A stretch of 64,000 nt of DNA from Sambucus nigra (lineage: Eukaryota; Streptophyta; Magnoliopsida; Dipsacales; Adoxaceae), in NCBI GenBank assembly GCA_949130495.1, contig OX422208.1:397504561-397568560 (forward strand), given 5' to 3'. The notes under the pieces were generated by a model. It ran no database searches, was not told the origin of the DNA, and saw only the letters and a program-made list of their open reading frames with translations. Position 1 is the first letter of the stretch. Every line of letters starts with the position of its first letter. The translations under genes and the position numbers were made by a program. Of this stretch, positions 23,522-34,535 are shown one piece after another.

Positions 23522-25155
23522 CGGAGTACATCGCCATGGGGTGCGCCGGTGTTTTTTGTAAAGAAAAGGGATGGTTCACTTCGTCTGTGTGTAGATTACA
23601 GAGAGCTGAACAAAGTGATGATACGTAATAAGTATCCATTGTCGAGGATTGACGACTTGTTTGATCAATTGAGAGGGGTTGCATACTTCTCGAAGATCGA
23701 CTTGAGGTCGGGTTACCACCAATTGCGTATTCGTGAAGAGGATGTACCTAAGACCGCTTTCCTGTCGCGGTACGGGTCATACGAGTTCAGAGTAATGCCT
23801 TTTGGGCTAACTAATGCGCCGACAGTATTCATGGATCTCATGAACAGGGTATTCAGGGAGTTTTTGGATCAGTTTGTGATTGTGTTCATAGACGACATTC
23901 TAATAACTCTCGTACGGAGGAGGAACACGCAAAACACTTACGATTGGTTCTACAGACATTGCGAAACCATCAGTTGTACGCCAAATTTGAGAAGTGTGGA
24001 TTTTGGCTTCGTGAGGTTCAGTTCTTAGGCCACGTCGTATCTAGCAGGGGCATTGCTGTTGACCCGAGTAAGGTATCGGCGGTGAGGGAGTGAAGGCAGC
24101 CCACGACACCGACAGAAATTCGCAGTTTCTTGGGATTGGCTGGTTATTATCGTCGCTTCATCAAGGGATTCTAAAAAATTACCGGACCATTGACGAATCT
24201 GACTCGGAAGGGAATTCCCTTTGTATGGAGTGACAGTTGCCAGTTAGCATTTGATGAATTAAAAGACAAGTTGACATCAGCCCCCGTTCTTACCTTGCCT
24301 AGGAGCGGAGTGGAATACCGAGTCTATACCGATGCGTCCTTACAAAGACTTGGGGGTGTGTTACAGCAGGAGGAGAAGGCCATAACTTATGCGTCACGAA
24401 AGCTTAAGCCATATGAGAAGAATTACCCCACCCATGACCTCGAGTTGGCAGCGGTTGTTTTTGCATTGAGGATTTGGAGACACTATCTTCTGGGCGAGCA
24501 GTTCACGCTATTCACGGATCATAAGTCATTGCAGTATCTATTCACTCAGAAGGACCTGAATATGAGGCAAAGAAGGTGGCTTGAATTCGTGAAGGACTAC
24601 CAATTTGATATACAGTATCATCCTGGTAAGGCTAACGTGGTGGCAGATGCGTTAAGCAGAAGACCTACTGGGGAGTTAGTAGAAGTTTGGAAGGCGAAGT
24701 GGAGTGAGCTCCGACGCGAGGATGAAATGGCGAGAGCATGCATGGCAGTTCTAGCTATCACTTTCGAGAACGTTATGCGGGTAGTGAGGGCACAGGCAGA
24801 AGACCCATTTTGTCAGGACAAAGAACGACAGTTACTGGCCAAGGGGGCAGAGTTCTACTCCATCAGTTCAGAGGGTGGACTACATTTCAACGGTAGGCTG
24901 ATAGTACCCGAAGATGATGATTTGAGACATGCCGTTATGACAGAGTCACACGGGTCAAAATTCTCGGTACATCCAGGTGGGGACAAAATGTACCAGGATA
25001 TGCGACGAGTATATTGGTGGTCAGGTATGAAACGAGATATTGCAGAGTTTGTCTCAAGGTGTGTTACATGTCAGTTCATAAAAGTTGACCATCAAAGACC
25101 TTCAGGGATGTTATAACCACTAGAGATTCCCGTATGGAAGTGGGAGAGCATCTCA
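23522..25155 (+). pseudogene. pol: reverse transcriptase, RNase H and integrase zinc domain (Tekay-like pol, broken)
   Basis: The RT palm is readable: [31 protein letters not shown], and catalytic FIDD at 23885-23896. A one-base loss near 23906 shifts the frame. After it, stops occur at 24091-24093 and 24172-24174 within the RT thumb/connection (FLGHVV and FLGLAGYYRRFI are still visible). RNase H reads openly from 24190 with [15 protein letters not shown] and FTDHKSL carrying its acidic residues. The integrase HHCC zinc domain follows ([12 protein letters not shown]), then a stop at 25114-25116. Active Pol would copy RNA to DNA and remove the RNA template; this copy cannot. Confidence 0.92.
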
Positions 25156-26256
25156 ATGGACTTTATTACCGGGTTACCCAACTCCCAGAAGGGCCACGAT
25201 TCCATATGGGTGATAGTGGATCGTTTGACTAAGGCCGCCCATTTCTTACCGGTTCGTACGGACTATGATACTATGCGATACGCGCAACTATTTATTTCAG
25301 AGATTGTTAAGCTGCACGGAGTTCCTATTAATATCGTGTCGGACCGAGATAAGATATTTGTGTCACACTTTTGGCAGAGTTTTCAGGAGGCCATGGGCAC
25401 CGACTTACGGTTGAGTACGGCTTATCACCCACAGACGGACGGCCAGACGGAAAGAGTAAACCAGATGTTAGAGGACATGCTGAGAATGTGTATTCTAGAT
25501 TTTGGGGGAAATTGGGAGCCATATCTTCCTTTAGTGGAGTTTGCGTATAATAACTCTTACCAATTCACTATTGGCATGGCTCCATTCGAGGCGCTTTACG
25601 GGAGGCCTTGTCGTTCACCCGCTTGTTGGTTAGAGGTGGGGGATAACAGGCTTTTGGGGCCAGAGATGATACAGGAGACTTCCTCCAAAATAGAGTTGAT
25701 TCGAGGACGTATTCGAATAGCCCAGGATAGGCAGAAAAGTTATGCTGACGCCGGCAGGAGACATGTGGAATTAGATGTGGGCGACCAGGTGTTAATTCGA
25801 GTATCTCCTATGAAAGGGGTTACGAGGTTCGGCAAAAAGGGAAAGTTAGCACCGAGATATGTGGGGCCGTTTCCTATCATTGAGAGAGTGGGACCGGTAG
25901 CTTACAGATTGGGACTCCCAGAGCATCTTCAGCAAATACACGATGTGTTCCATGTGGCGTCGCTGAAGAAATACAAGAGGAGCGAGAGAGCCTTCTGGCA
26001 CATTCCACTGGAGGAGATCGATTTGCAGCCAGATGTCTCGTATGAAGAAAGACCCGTGGCTATCCTGGATTATAGTGAGCGCAAACTAAGATCCAAGGTG
26101 GTACCCTTAGTGCGAGTACAGTGGGGACATCACAATATGGATGAGTCCACTTGGGAACGGGAGGAGGATATGCGAGAGCAATATCCAGAATTATTCACAG
26201 CAGGTATTTTCCAATTTCGAGGACGAAATTCTTTTTGTAAGAGGGGAAGTATGTAA
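25156..26256 (+). pseudogene. pol: integrase core and chromodomain (Tekay-like pol, open part)
   Basis: A 366-residue open frame in the same frame as the preceding RNase H, separated only by the stop at 25114-25116. The integrase DD35E triad is complete: Asp at 25159 (MDFITGLP), Asp at 25342 (VSDRD), Glu at 25450 (TDGQTERVNQ), with 35 residues between the last two. A GPF/Y-like module (KLAPRYVGPFPI) follows. The C-terminus (VQWGHHNMDESTWEREEDMR) is a chromodomain of the type that steers chromovirus integration to marked chromatin. The frame runs a few codons into the LTR. As an isolated frame it is unlikely to be expressed, hence the pseudogene label. Confidence 0.92.
26239..26251 (+). promoter_or_regulatory. 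polypurine tract of the Tekay-like element
   Basis: AAGAGGGGAAGTA directly precedes the TG of the 3' LTR; it is the plus-strand DNA primer. Confidence 0.88.
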
Positions 26257-29016
26257 CACCCCGTAATTCTGCTTAACTAGGAAAATACGTTTGTTTAAAT
26301 TACGTGAGTAGAGTAATTTATGATTTAATGTGATTACGTGAGTAGAGTAATTTATGTGATTAATTACCACGTTCGTTTAAATTACGTGAGTAAAGTAATT
26401 TAAAGTGATCACGTGAGTAGAGTAATTTATGTGATTAATTACATTTTATTTAAATTACGTGAGATGAGTAATTTAATGAAATATTATGTTAATAAAGATG
26501 AATATGACGAGTAAAAAGTTACTAAATGTGAATAGTAAAGTTTTAATGTTTATAGGTACGACCTAGTGACTATATGGACGTACCAGAGTTATCTCAACCG
26601 AGTATCGCGCGCAGGACAAAAATTAAGGATGAGAGTAGAAAAATATTTAAGAGACTCAAATGATAATTTGGAGTCCACGGTTGATTCCGAAAGGGTCGAA
26701 TTAGTCAAAATAGTATACCCAGGGGACCTACGAATTTTGAAACCTTAGATCAGATTATAAGAGTGGTGGCTGGGGTTAATCAAATAGATATACACCATAG
26801 CCATTAGAGAAGAGAGAGAGAGGCAAATTCATAAGGCAAAAAAAGGAAGGAGGGATCATCCTAAGGAAATTTCACCAAAAAGATTGTTGGGAAGGAGGAT
26901 TGAAGTATCAATATCATCAACCATCATCAACAACCACGAAATCAGACCCTACAAATCATAAGGCAAGTGGTTATTTACAAAATAATTGAGTTATAATACC
27001 CATAATTAAGCTTTAGGAAGAACATGATTTTTATGATATTCTTGGGAACAAACAATTGATTATGATCCATGATTGAGTAGGATCTGCATGTAGAATATTT
27101 TTGGATTACCAAGCATGTTTATATCATAGAAAACTAGATGACAAATTCGTGAGAGAATCTGGAAATTGGATGAAAGATTTAAAGAATGCATTTTTAGGGT
27201 TCTTGAAGATTAGTGAGATTTTTAGTTAATTTGGCCAATATTTATAATGATTTTGTTGTTTTAAATCGTTAGTAATCATCCCAAAACATGTAGGAATGAT
27301 TAGAAATTGTTGGTTGTGAATATGGTGGACTATCATGAAAGTTAGAGAAATAAAAATGGTGAAACCCGTAGGAAGAAGATGAACTGGGTCTGTCACTGCT
27401 TGATCGATCGATCGACCCTTGAATGTCGATCGATCGACCATACCCTTCGATCGATCGACCCTGACTGGACTTTAGAGAAATTTGCGAATATTTCTTGTAA
27501 TTACCGTCGCTTAATGGGAACCTTAGAAATGATATTTTACCTATGAGGGGACTTTAAAATTACCAGTAGGTGTATCATTAGATTTCTTCACAAATGATTG
27601 AGTGGGAATTTTGGAGAAATAGACTGACGGAAGAACGAGCGATTTAGCCATATGTTGCGACTGTGAGAATTAAATTTCGGAAAGAATGAGATTTAAATTC
27701 CAGAAAAGAAATACCAGTAGGTTAAATATTAACTTAACTACTGAATTAAGAGAGGGGTAACTAGGGCCCTTAGAGCTGCGTGAATACTCGAATAAATACA
27801 ATGATGAAATAAATTGTAATTTATAAGTACGGTGAATATAAGTAAAATATATTACGTACGGGTATGATTTGTTAGGTCGGGTGTGTACCTACTAAATTAT
27901 ATAAAAAGTTTGGGTTAAGAGGATATTACCTAAATTAATTATGTTAGGGTCGATGTGACATTCCGAACTAACATAAAACTATTATATATTTGGGGTCGAT
28001 GATAAATGCCGAACCAAACTTGTAACTGGTGTCGCGATGAAAGAGTCCCGAACCAGAATATGTGTATATATTTATATTTTTAAATAGTTGGGGTCGATGG
28101 ATTATTCCGAACCAACTTTCACTTGGGGTCGACGCATTATTCCGAACCAAGAGTCCTTTATGTGTAATAAAAGGATATGTTAGTGGTAACTAAGATTAAA
28201 TACATTGTTGTGTGATAAAATGTATTCTTTGTGCACTATCTATTAATTTAAAATAGTAGACAATGAAATGAAATGTAAATGTCTTAGTAATAATTTATAG
28301 CGTGATGAAATTATTACAAGAATAAGGACAACGGACGGTAAATGAGTTAACTACGGTTATGGGTAGTGTAACTAGGTAGACTAAGTATTCTCGATAGTTA
28401 CGTACTACGCAAGAGAGGTGAGGAAGATCAAGGGAGTGTGCGAAACCTTAATATGTGTAATCAATAACTTAATAGTGATAACTGCTTGCAAAATATTTTC
28501 AAATGTTTTGAGTACTAACTCTTGCTATGTAAATTTTAAAAAAAAACTTTTAGGTGCCCAGCCACAGGGACACCCAGCATGATTTCATTTCAGAGATTTG
28601 GGAGCTGCAGCAAGTGTGGATGTTGCAGGGATTGTTTAGACGCTTCCTCTTTTTCAGTTCTAGTGCAGGATCTCAGTTTAGCTATTCTTAGTTGGGACAT
28701 GTTGTTCCACCTTTACTATGTCAGTTTATTCTAGTTATGGATTTGTAGTTGTCTTTTGGGTCGTGGTTTTCGGCAAGACTTTACCTGCTTTCAGATATTT
28801 TATAAACTGCTTATTTATTTCTAGTATTTGTAATGTGGTTGTATGGTGAATGTTTTTTTTAAGAAGGATAAAATTTGGCACCCGTTTAATTTCATTTAGG
28901 TGGTTAGTAAATTTAAAAGACGATCGACAGTGATGCTAAGAATGAACCATTAAAGAAACCTGTTTATATTAAAATAAGGCTTGATCACCCAAGGTTTAAT
29001 TAGGCGGGGTGTCACA
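26252..29016 (+). repeat. 3' LTR of the Tekay-like element
   Basis: 2,765 bp, starting TGTAACACCCCG right after the purine tract and ending GTGTCACA before the TGTGT duplication. It is about 98-99 percent identical to the left LTR by eye outside the two deletions. The block lost near 26720 has a counterpart in the 57730 LTR, which shows the deletion is the derived state. Confidence 0.94.
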
Positions 29017-29201
29017 TGTGTCTAGTGCCATCACACATTTACCCAAGCATTGTGACGACTGTGAGGAGACACTTCTTTGGAAAGTATAAGGGTTTTCAAC
29101 CCTTATACCTTGGCACTTTCACCAGTTGCCAATGTAATTTGAACTTTTATGTTCTATCTATTTCCATTTTTCCCAGTTCATCATCTTCTTCTTCATCTGC
29201 G

Positions 29202-29600
29202 ATGTCTAAGCATTTTAGGAAATATGAAGTTTCTTTAGCCAATACATTGCAAGAATTCCGTGATCAATATGGGATTCCTGATAATGTTATTTTGAAAGTC
29301 ACCTAAGAGGAGGAAGGTATTTTTTTATCTTCCCCACATGGAGGTTGCTTTCTTGACGGTTGTAATACTTGAGGAGGAGTACGATTTTCCCTCCTCCCAC
29401 TACTGGTAAGGGTTCTCCGTTATTACAGACTACTCCCTACCCAAGCAAACGGTAATTTCTATTGGATTGTGATGGGAACAATGGCCATAAACCATATTTA
29501 TGGGACCAACCTTGGTCTTGAGGAGATTAGGTATTGTTACGACCTGAGGTCTTCCCCAGGCACCAGACTATACAATTTCCAGACTAGGGACAAGGCCCGT
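29202..29600 (+). pseudogene. antisense extra gene of the Tat element, 5' part
   Basis: Starts at an ATG giving MSKHFRKYEVSLANTLQEFR, then YGIPDNVILKV, with a stop at 29304-29306. Coding-like sequence continues in other frames to the insertion point at 29600. The YGIPxxV segment resembles the start of plant proteins annotated as putative gypsy-type transposon (Pfam PF04195, from memory). Such genes occur antisense between integrase and the 3' LTR in some Tat-lineage elements; their function is unknown. The upstream part is cut by the Tekay-like insertion at 18559-29016, and the downstream part resumes at 45531 after the Athila-like insertion. Confidence 0.55.
29506..29600. repeat. 95-bp host segment duplicated at both sides of the Athila-like element (left copy)
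   Basis: From CCAACCTTGGTC to GGCCCGT; matches 45436-45530 with about six mismatches. Far longer than a target duplication. Confidence 0.88.
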
Positions 29601-32592
29601 TGATAAGCACTTAAAACTGTACAATTTATACCCCGAATAGACATACTTTTGTTGCTAATTCTCGACAATTTGGGTCTTATGTGCTTAAATGTTCATTATG
29701 CAGGTTTAATTGCGGTTGCGGTGTCAAAAGCTATATTTCAATGCAATTTGCAGTTAAAATTGAGCTAATTCCCTCTCCCGTACCCTAACCCGAGCCTAAA
29801 CCTAGTCCAAACTTACCCCAAGCATGTGTGTGTTTAGTTTGTGTCTTTTTATATTTTTTTAGATTTTTAGTTTGATTCATTTTTATTTTTAGGATTTATT
29901 TAGTATTTTCTAGGTTTTATTTTCTATTTTTCCATTTTATTTTTATTAGTATAATTTTATTTAATTTTGATTTTTATTAATTTTTAATTTAATTTAATTT
30001 AATTTAATTTTATTAGGATTAGTTTTTAGGAATTTTGTTTTATTAGATTTTACTTTTTTTTAGGACTTTTATTTTTAAGTTTAATAGGTTTTTAATTTTA
30101 TATCTTTTTATTTTTAGAGTTAAGAATTTATTTATTAAGTTCTTTTTGTTTTAGTAGATTTTATTTTTTATTTTTATTTTGTTAGTTGAGTCTTTTTATT
30201 ATTTTAGTTAGGTACAAATTAAACACACACACAAAAACATCCTAACTAACCCACTCACCCTCCCCTAATTCCCCTGCACCCCCACACACCTTACCACACC
30301 TACTCTTATTCTTCCCAAAAACCCATACTCTCTCTCTCCTCTACCTCCATTTTCAACAAACCACCATTATCATCTCTCTCACCTTCATCTCAAACCAACA
30401 ATCCCTACCGGCAACATCTCTCCAACCCTCTCCTCCCCTCGCGACCACAACAGCGACGTTCGGCGGCCAGCCTCGACCCTTACCCGATCATCACCCAATC
30501 CCCTCTCTCTCTCTCTCTCGTCCCAGCCAACCCTTTCCCTCCGGCCTGACCTGCCGACGACCCCGTCGTCCACACCCCTACCAGCCGCGACCCAGCTGCC
30601 CAGACCGAGCCGACCTCCAACCCTCCTGCACAACCCGCCGGCGGTGCCCTCAACCCCCTGCACCGACTTCGACCCTCCTGCCACACCTCCGGCGGAGCTC
30701 CAACCCGATTCCGCCCATTTCTATCCAACCCAAACCCACCTCACCAAAACCCATTTTCAAGCCAACCTCTCCAAAGCCAAAAACGTTTTCATCACCTGCC
30801 AAACAAAACAACTCAAGCCAAGACCAAGTCAACCTATTAATTAACTTAGACCCCTTATACCCACTTTACCCCCAACTACCTATTTAACCCAACTTTCCAA
30901 AATAACCCTTATATCATATGAGATTTTTATCCTTCAATTCCCTTACCCATATACCTTCCTTACCTCACACATTTGTCATGCACATGTGCACTTTCATTAC
31001 CCAATTTACCCCCATGTGCACACTCCCTATGCTCTTGCATCTTAATTCTTCCAACTATACCCTCATGCTCCATGCCTTGTATAAAAAAGAAGATAGAAGA
31101 CTCCATGAGAAAAGCTTTTAGATAGGAAAATTCTATAGAGAGAATTGTAGAGAAAAATACCATTTGTAAATAGTTTTATTTTATTCTTTTCATTTTTGGA
31201 TATTTGTGAGATTAAATATTGTAAGAGAGTTAATTAAGTGAATATTTTAATTTCAAATCATTTGGATGCTCAATTAAGTGGTGTATGCTTCAATTTAGAA
31301 GAGTAGAGTTCAACTTTCTCAAAGAGATTTGGTTTGCTTGTTCTATTCTCTTCTCCTTTATTTTAGTACCCTTGATTATTAATTTGTCATGTTTCATATC
31401 ATGTTAGGCTAAAACCTCTTTCAAGGGGTGGGGTAAAACCCTTATTTGATGTTATTTTATTTTAATTAGTTTAATTACTTGAAAAATCCCTTTGAATGTT
31501 AATTTTGATCCCTCACCCTTAGATTTACGCCTCGAGAGAGGGTAAATGATTTTCGAGAGAAAATCAAAATTCTAGTGATAATACCCATTTTAGATTCGAA
31601 CTAGAGATAGGTGGTTCTTAAGTGGGGTATTATAACTTTAATTTCAACTCTAAATTTATTTTCTAAGATTGACATAAATTTTAATTGATCGATCCTAGCG
31701 GGTGATTAATTAAAAGGAGTGTAGATCTAATTTTCTAGAGTTGTGGGGTGTTAAACTTAATATTCTAAAAGATTACTATTATAATTACACTTGCAATGAG
31801 AGTTGGTTTGTAATTTTGATATTAATTTGGGAGAATTCAATTAATTAAATTACTTAATTAGAATAGCTAAAATTTGTGGTGTAATCCCACTCCTTGATTG
31901 TTGTCACAATTATTTACCTCACTTATCTCTTATTTTTAGTTTAGACTTTAATTTTCATTTAGTAAATTTATAGTTAGTTGTTTTCATCTCACACTTTAAT
32001 TTAGTTTAGTTTAGTTTAAATCATCACCTCACCTTATTGTTTTAATATTGAAAAAGCTAAAAAAATTAGAAAAGCGAAAAAGCACAAAAATAAAATAAAA
32101 TGTGAATTACAATTTTGTTCCATTTGCTTTACAACCTTGAAAGTGGATTGATACCTTTACTTACCTCTACACTTGAGTTGTTATATTTTGTAGGTAATTG
32201 AGGTTTTTGACTAACTTGGCTTTCAACAACGACATACGCAAAAGTCACGTTATTAAATGGCGTCATTGCCATTCTTGGGAGTGTGAAGCACTTGGAGCGA
32301 ATTTCAACTTGTAGTTCATTTGTTTTTTGCACTTTTATTATTTTTTGTACCATTTTTATATTTTTAGAAGGCTTGTATTAGGATTTCTATTCTTGTCATG
32401 TATTGCGGTGCATAGAGACACCATTTTATTTTTCATTTTAAAATTTATAATAATCGAAGCAAGCGTGATTGGGAAACCGGACAAGGTAGAGAGAGGGCGT
32501 CCAAAGTCGAGGATTTAGAAGCCTCTCTATCTTGGGTCGGTAGAACTCCCGGGGACGACTAAGATTGGCGTAATCTCCCCCCGATCGACTCA
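29601..32592 (+). repeat. 5' LTR of the Athila-like element
   Basis: About 3 kb. The first 1.13 kb match the right LTR at roughly 95 percent by eye. Internally it has a T-rich part (29840-30210) and a GC-rich, strongly C-biased block (30240-30840), whose plus and minus frames are shadows. The right end is inferred from a CA before TTTTTTGGCACC and is not confirmed by a partner. Confidence 0.7.
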
Positions 32593-32598
32593 AATTTT

Positions 32599-32616
32599 TT
32601 GGCACCCCACGACGTA
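32599..32616 (+). promoter_or_regulatory. possible primer binding site of the Athila-like element
   Basis: TTGGCACCCCACGACG lies where the primer site is expected and loosely resembles the Athila TGGCGCC site. It is uncertain because the LTR end is not independently fixed. Confidence 0.3.
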
Positions 32617-32720
32617 AAAACCGTGGGATCTCTATTTCTCAAACCCTCGCGCCTCTCCTGTTAGCGAGTCAATTCTTTTGTGTGCTTTGTGTGCTCTTAT
32701 TTGATTTTATTCTCGCATTT

Positions 32721-33425
32721 TGTTGATGCAAAAAATTGGACCGAATCCCATTTTTATGATCACAGATAAATAGATAAAAGCAATCCAATCAAGCACATAA
32801 GAGACAAAGATTTTTAAAATGGTTCGGCTATAAGAAAAAGCCTACGTCCACTGTTATTTTATTCCCAGGGGTTTACAATAGCACAATGTGGTGTAGAGAG
32901 AGAAAAAGGTGTGGATCTTGTGTATGGTGTCTCTCAATTGTTTTTCTCTCTCCCCCCCCCCTTTGGCTAAGGGAATACATGTATTTATAGTGATGGGAGA
33001 TAAAGAGATACAATGTCTATATACATTCAGACATTATGTCTACATACAATGAATCTAATTGTTGGCCTTCTATGATGGTTGGTCTTCCTTGAATTGATTG
33101 GTATGCTATGTGTTGTCATCTATTAATACAGTATAAATGTACATTAAGGCTCTTTAAATGCGTTGTCATCTTCATTAATGCACATTAAATGCATAGTTAT
33201 CCTTTGATTTTCGTGGTTGGTATGCCGATCAACTCTCCTCGGGTGCCGACTATCTCTCTTCGGGTGCCGATCAACTCTCCTCGGGTGTCGACTAACTCTC
33301 CTCGGGTACCGACCAACTCTCCTCGGGTGTCGATCAACTCTCAACGGGTGCCGAATATTGCCACGTAGGATGACATGTGTTCTTTTCTGATTGGTCCTCG
33401 TAGATGGAGAATTTTTGCGTCAACA
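32721..33425 (-). repeat. 3' LTR of LARD-2
   Basis: 705 bp, TGTTGATGCAAAAAA to GCGTCAACA. Minus-strand TATA-like sequence at about 32981-32990 and hairpin at 32818-32852 (inner stem GGCT/AGCC). A 24-bp tandem CCGACCAACTCTCCTCGGGT-type array occupies about 33226-33352; the minus frame at 33144-33344 is a product of this array. Confidence 0.93.
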
Positions 33426-34004
33426 GAAGCCCCCAATGTTCCATGCTCGATTGTTTACTGAAAGGATGGAGTATTTATTCTGCAGTGTTGCTCGGTGCTC
33501 GTGAAATTCTTGATCTACCTTCTTGATTTGTTCAACATAAGGTGCACTATCTCCTGGATGACATATGATGCAGGCTGATCGATGGTTGCTAATATCTCTT
33601 TTGAGGAACTCCGTTCGTCAAGTGAACGTGTGCTATGTATCACCCTTGGGAATTTTGATGCAGCCATGCCATAGTATGCAGCTTGTAGCTTGTCATAATC
33701 TTCGAGTATGCTGATTGGTTTGCTAGCCGACCAACTGCCTCCTGTGCTGAGCAACTGAGTGCTAACTTCACGTGCTTGATTTTTCTGATTTATGCTCCTC
33801 TAAATACTTTGTCGAGTAACATTCTAACTTTTGAACCCAATTCTTCAATGTACCAAGCTAGTGGTGGACTTCGAAATATTTTCATACTTCTTCTTCTTCA
33901 TTATTGGTCGGGACAGTAGTAGTAAAGATCTCAGTGCTGTAGATGCTGAATTTGACTCCTGAACTTCAATAGCATGTGCATAATAACTCCTAAATATGCC
34001 TCTT

Positions 34005-34115
34005 GGACTTCTGAATACACCTTCTGAACTTCAGAATACGCCTCCTGAACTTCAATATACCTCTTGAACTTCAATATGCCTCCTGAACTTCAATATACCT
34101 CCTGAACTTCAATAT
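34005..34115. repeat. CTCCTGAACTTCAATAT tandem repeats
   Basis: Five to six copies of a 19-23 bp unit, CCTCCTGAACTTCAATATA and variants. Confidence 0.85.
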
Positions 34116-34410
34116 CAAAACTAATTCTAGATCAAGAAAAGCAACTTCTGAATGATAATTAGTCGGGGCCCCGACTATGTAAGTTTGTGGAGTTGAATTT
34201 GGTGCTCGACTGTATGATGTTAGGAGAATGAGCCAGTTAATGAACAACTGAATTTGTAATAGAAGCCCCCAAGTGTGGAATATGAACTTTGAATGCTTTC
34301 TCGGCCTTGAAGTATGTTTTTTGACAAATTTTCTTATTTTTCATATACAATAAGATTTGCTCCACCTGCTATCTGCTGTTCGACCAATCGGAGTTGTTAT
34401 TTGTTGATTC

Positions 34411-34535
34411 ACCGACCAATCGTAATTGGTGGATTTTTATTCCCGACCAACTGTAGTTGGTGGATTTTTATTCCCGACCAACCGTAGTTGGTGGATTTTA
34501 TTCCCGACCAACCGTAGTTGGTGGATTTTTCATAA
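34411..34535. repeat. four hairpin units of about 33 bp
   Basis: CGACCAA(T/C)(C/T)GTA(A/G)TTGGTGG followed by ATTTTTATTCC, four times. Each unit contains CCAAC-N4-GTTGG or CCAAT-N4-ATTGG; pairing is kept when the sequence changes. Confidence 0.88.

Larger units (their letters stand above)
18559..29016 (+). mobile_element. Tekay/Del-like chromovirus (Ty3/gypsy)
   Basis: LTRs at 18559-21422 and 26252-29016 are flanked by a 5-bp target duplication TGTGT (18554-18558 and 29017-29021). Primer site TGGTATCAGAGC (21425-21436), gag, protease, reverse transcriptase, RNase H, integrase and a C-terminal chromodomain follow in gypsy order, ending at a purine tract (26239-26251). Long LTRs plus the chromodomain fit the Tekay/Del clade. 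The LTRs are almost identical apart from two deletions in the right one: about 85 bp (left 19032-19115) and 16 bp in the GATCGATC repeat. Pol carries four in-frame stops and one frameshift, so the copy cannot make a full Pol. Confidence 0.95.

Noticed and set aside
30385..30728. Minus-strand frames in the GC-rich LTR block
   Set aside because: Gly/Arg-rich translation is a by-product of C-rich plus-strand sequence; the right LTR copy (45200-45439) shows the same artefact.
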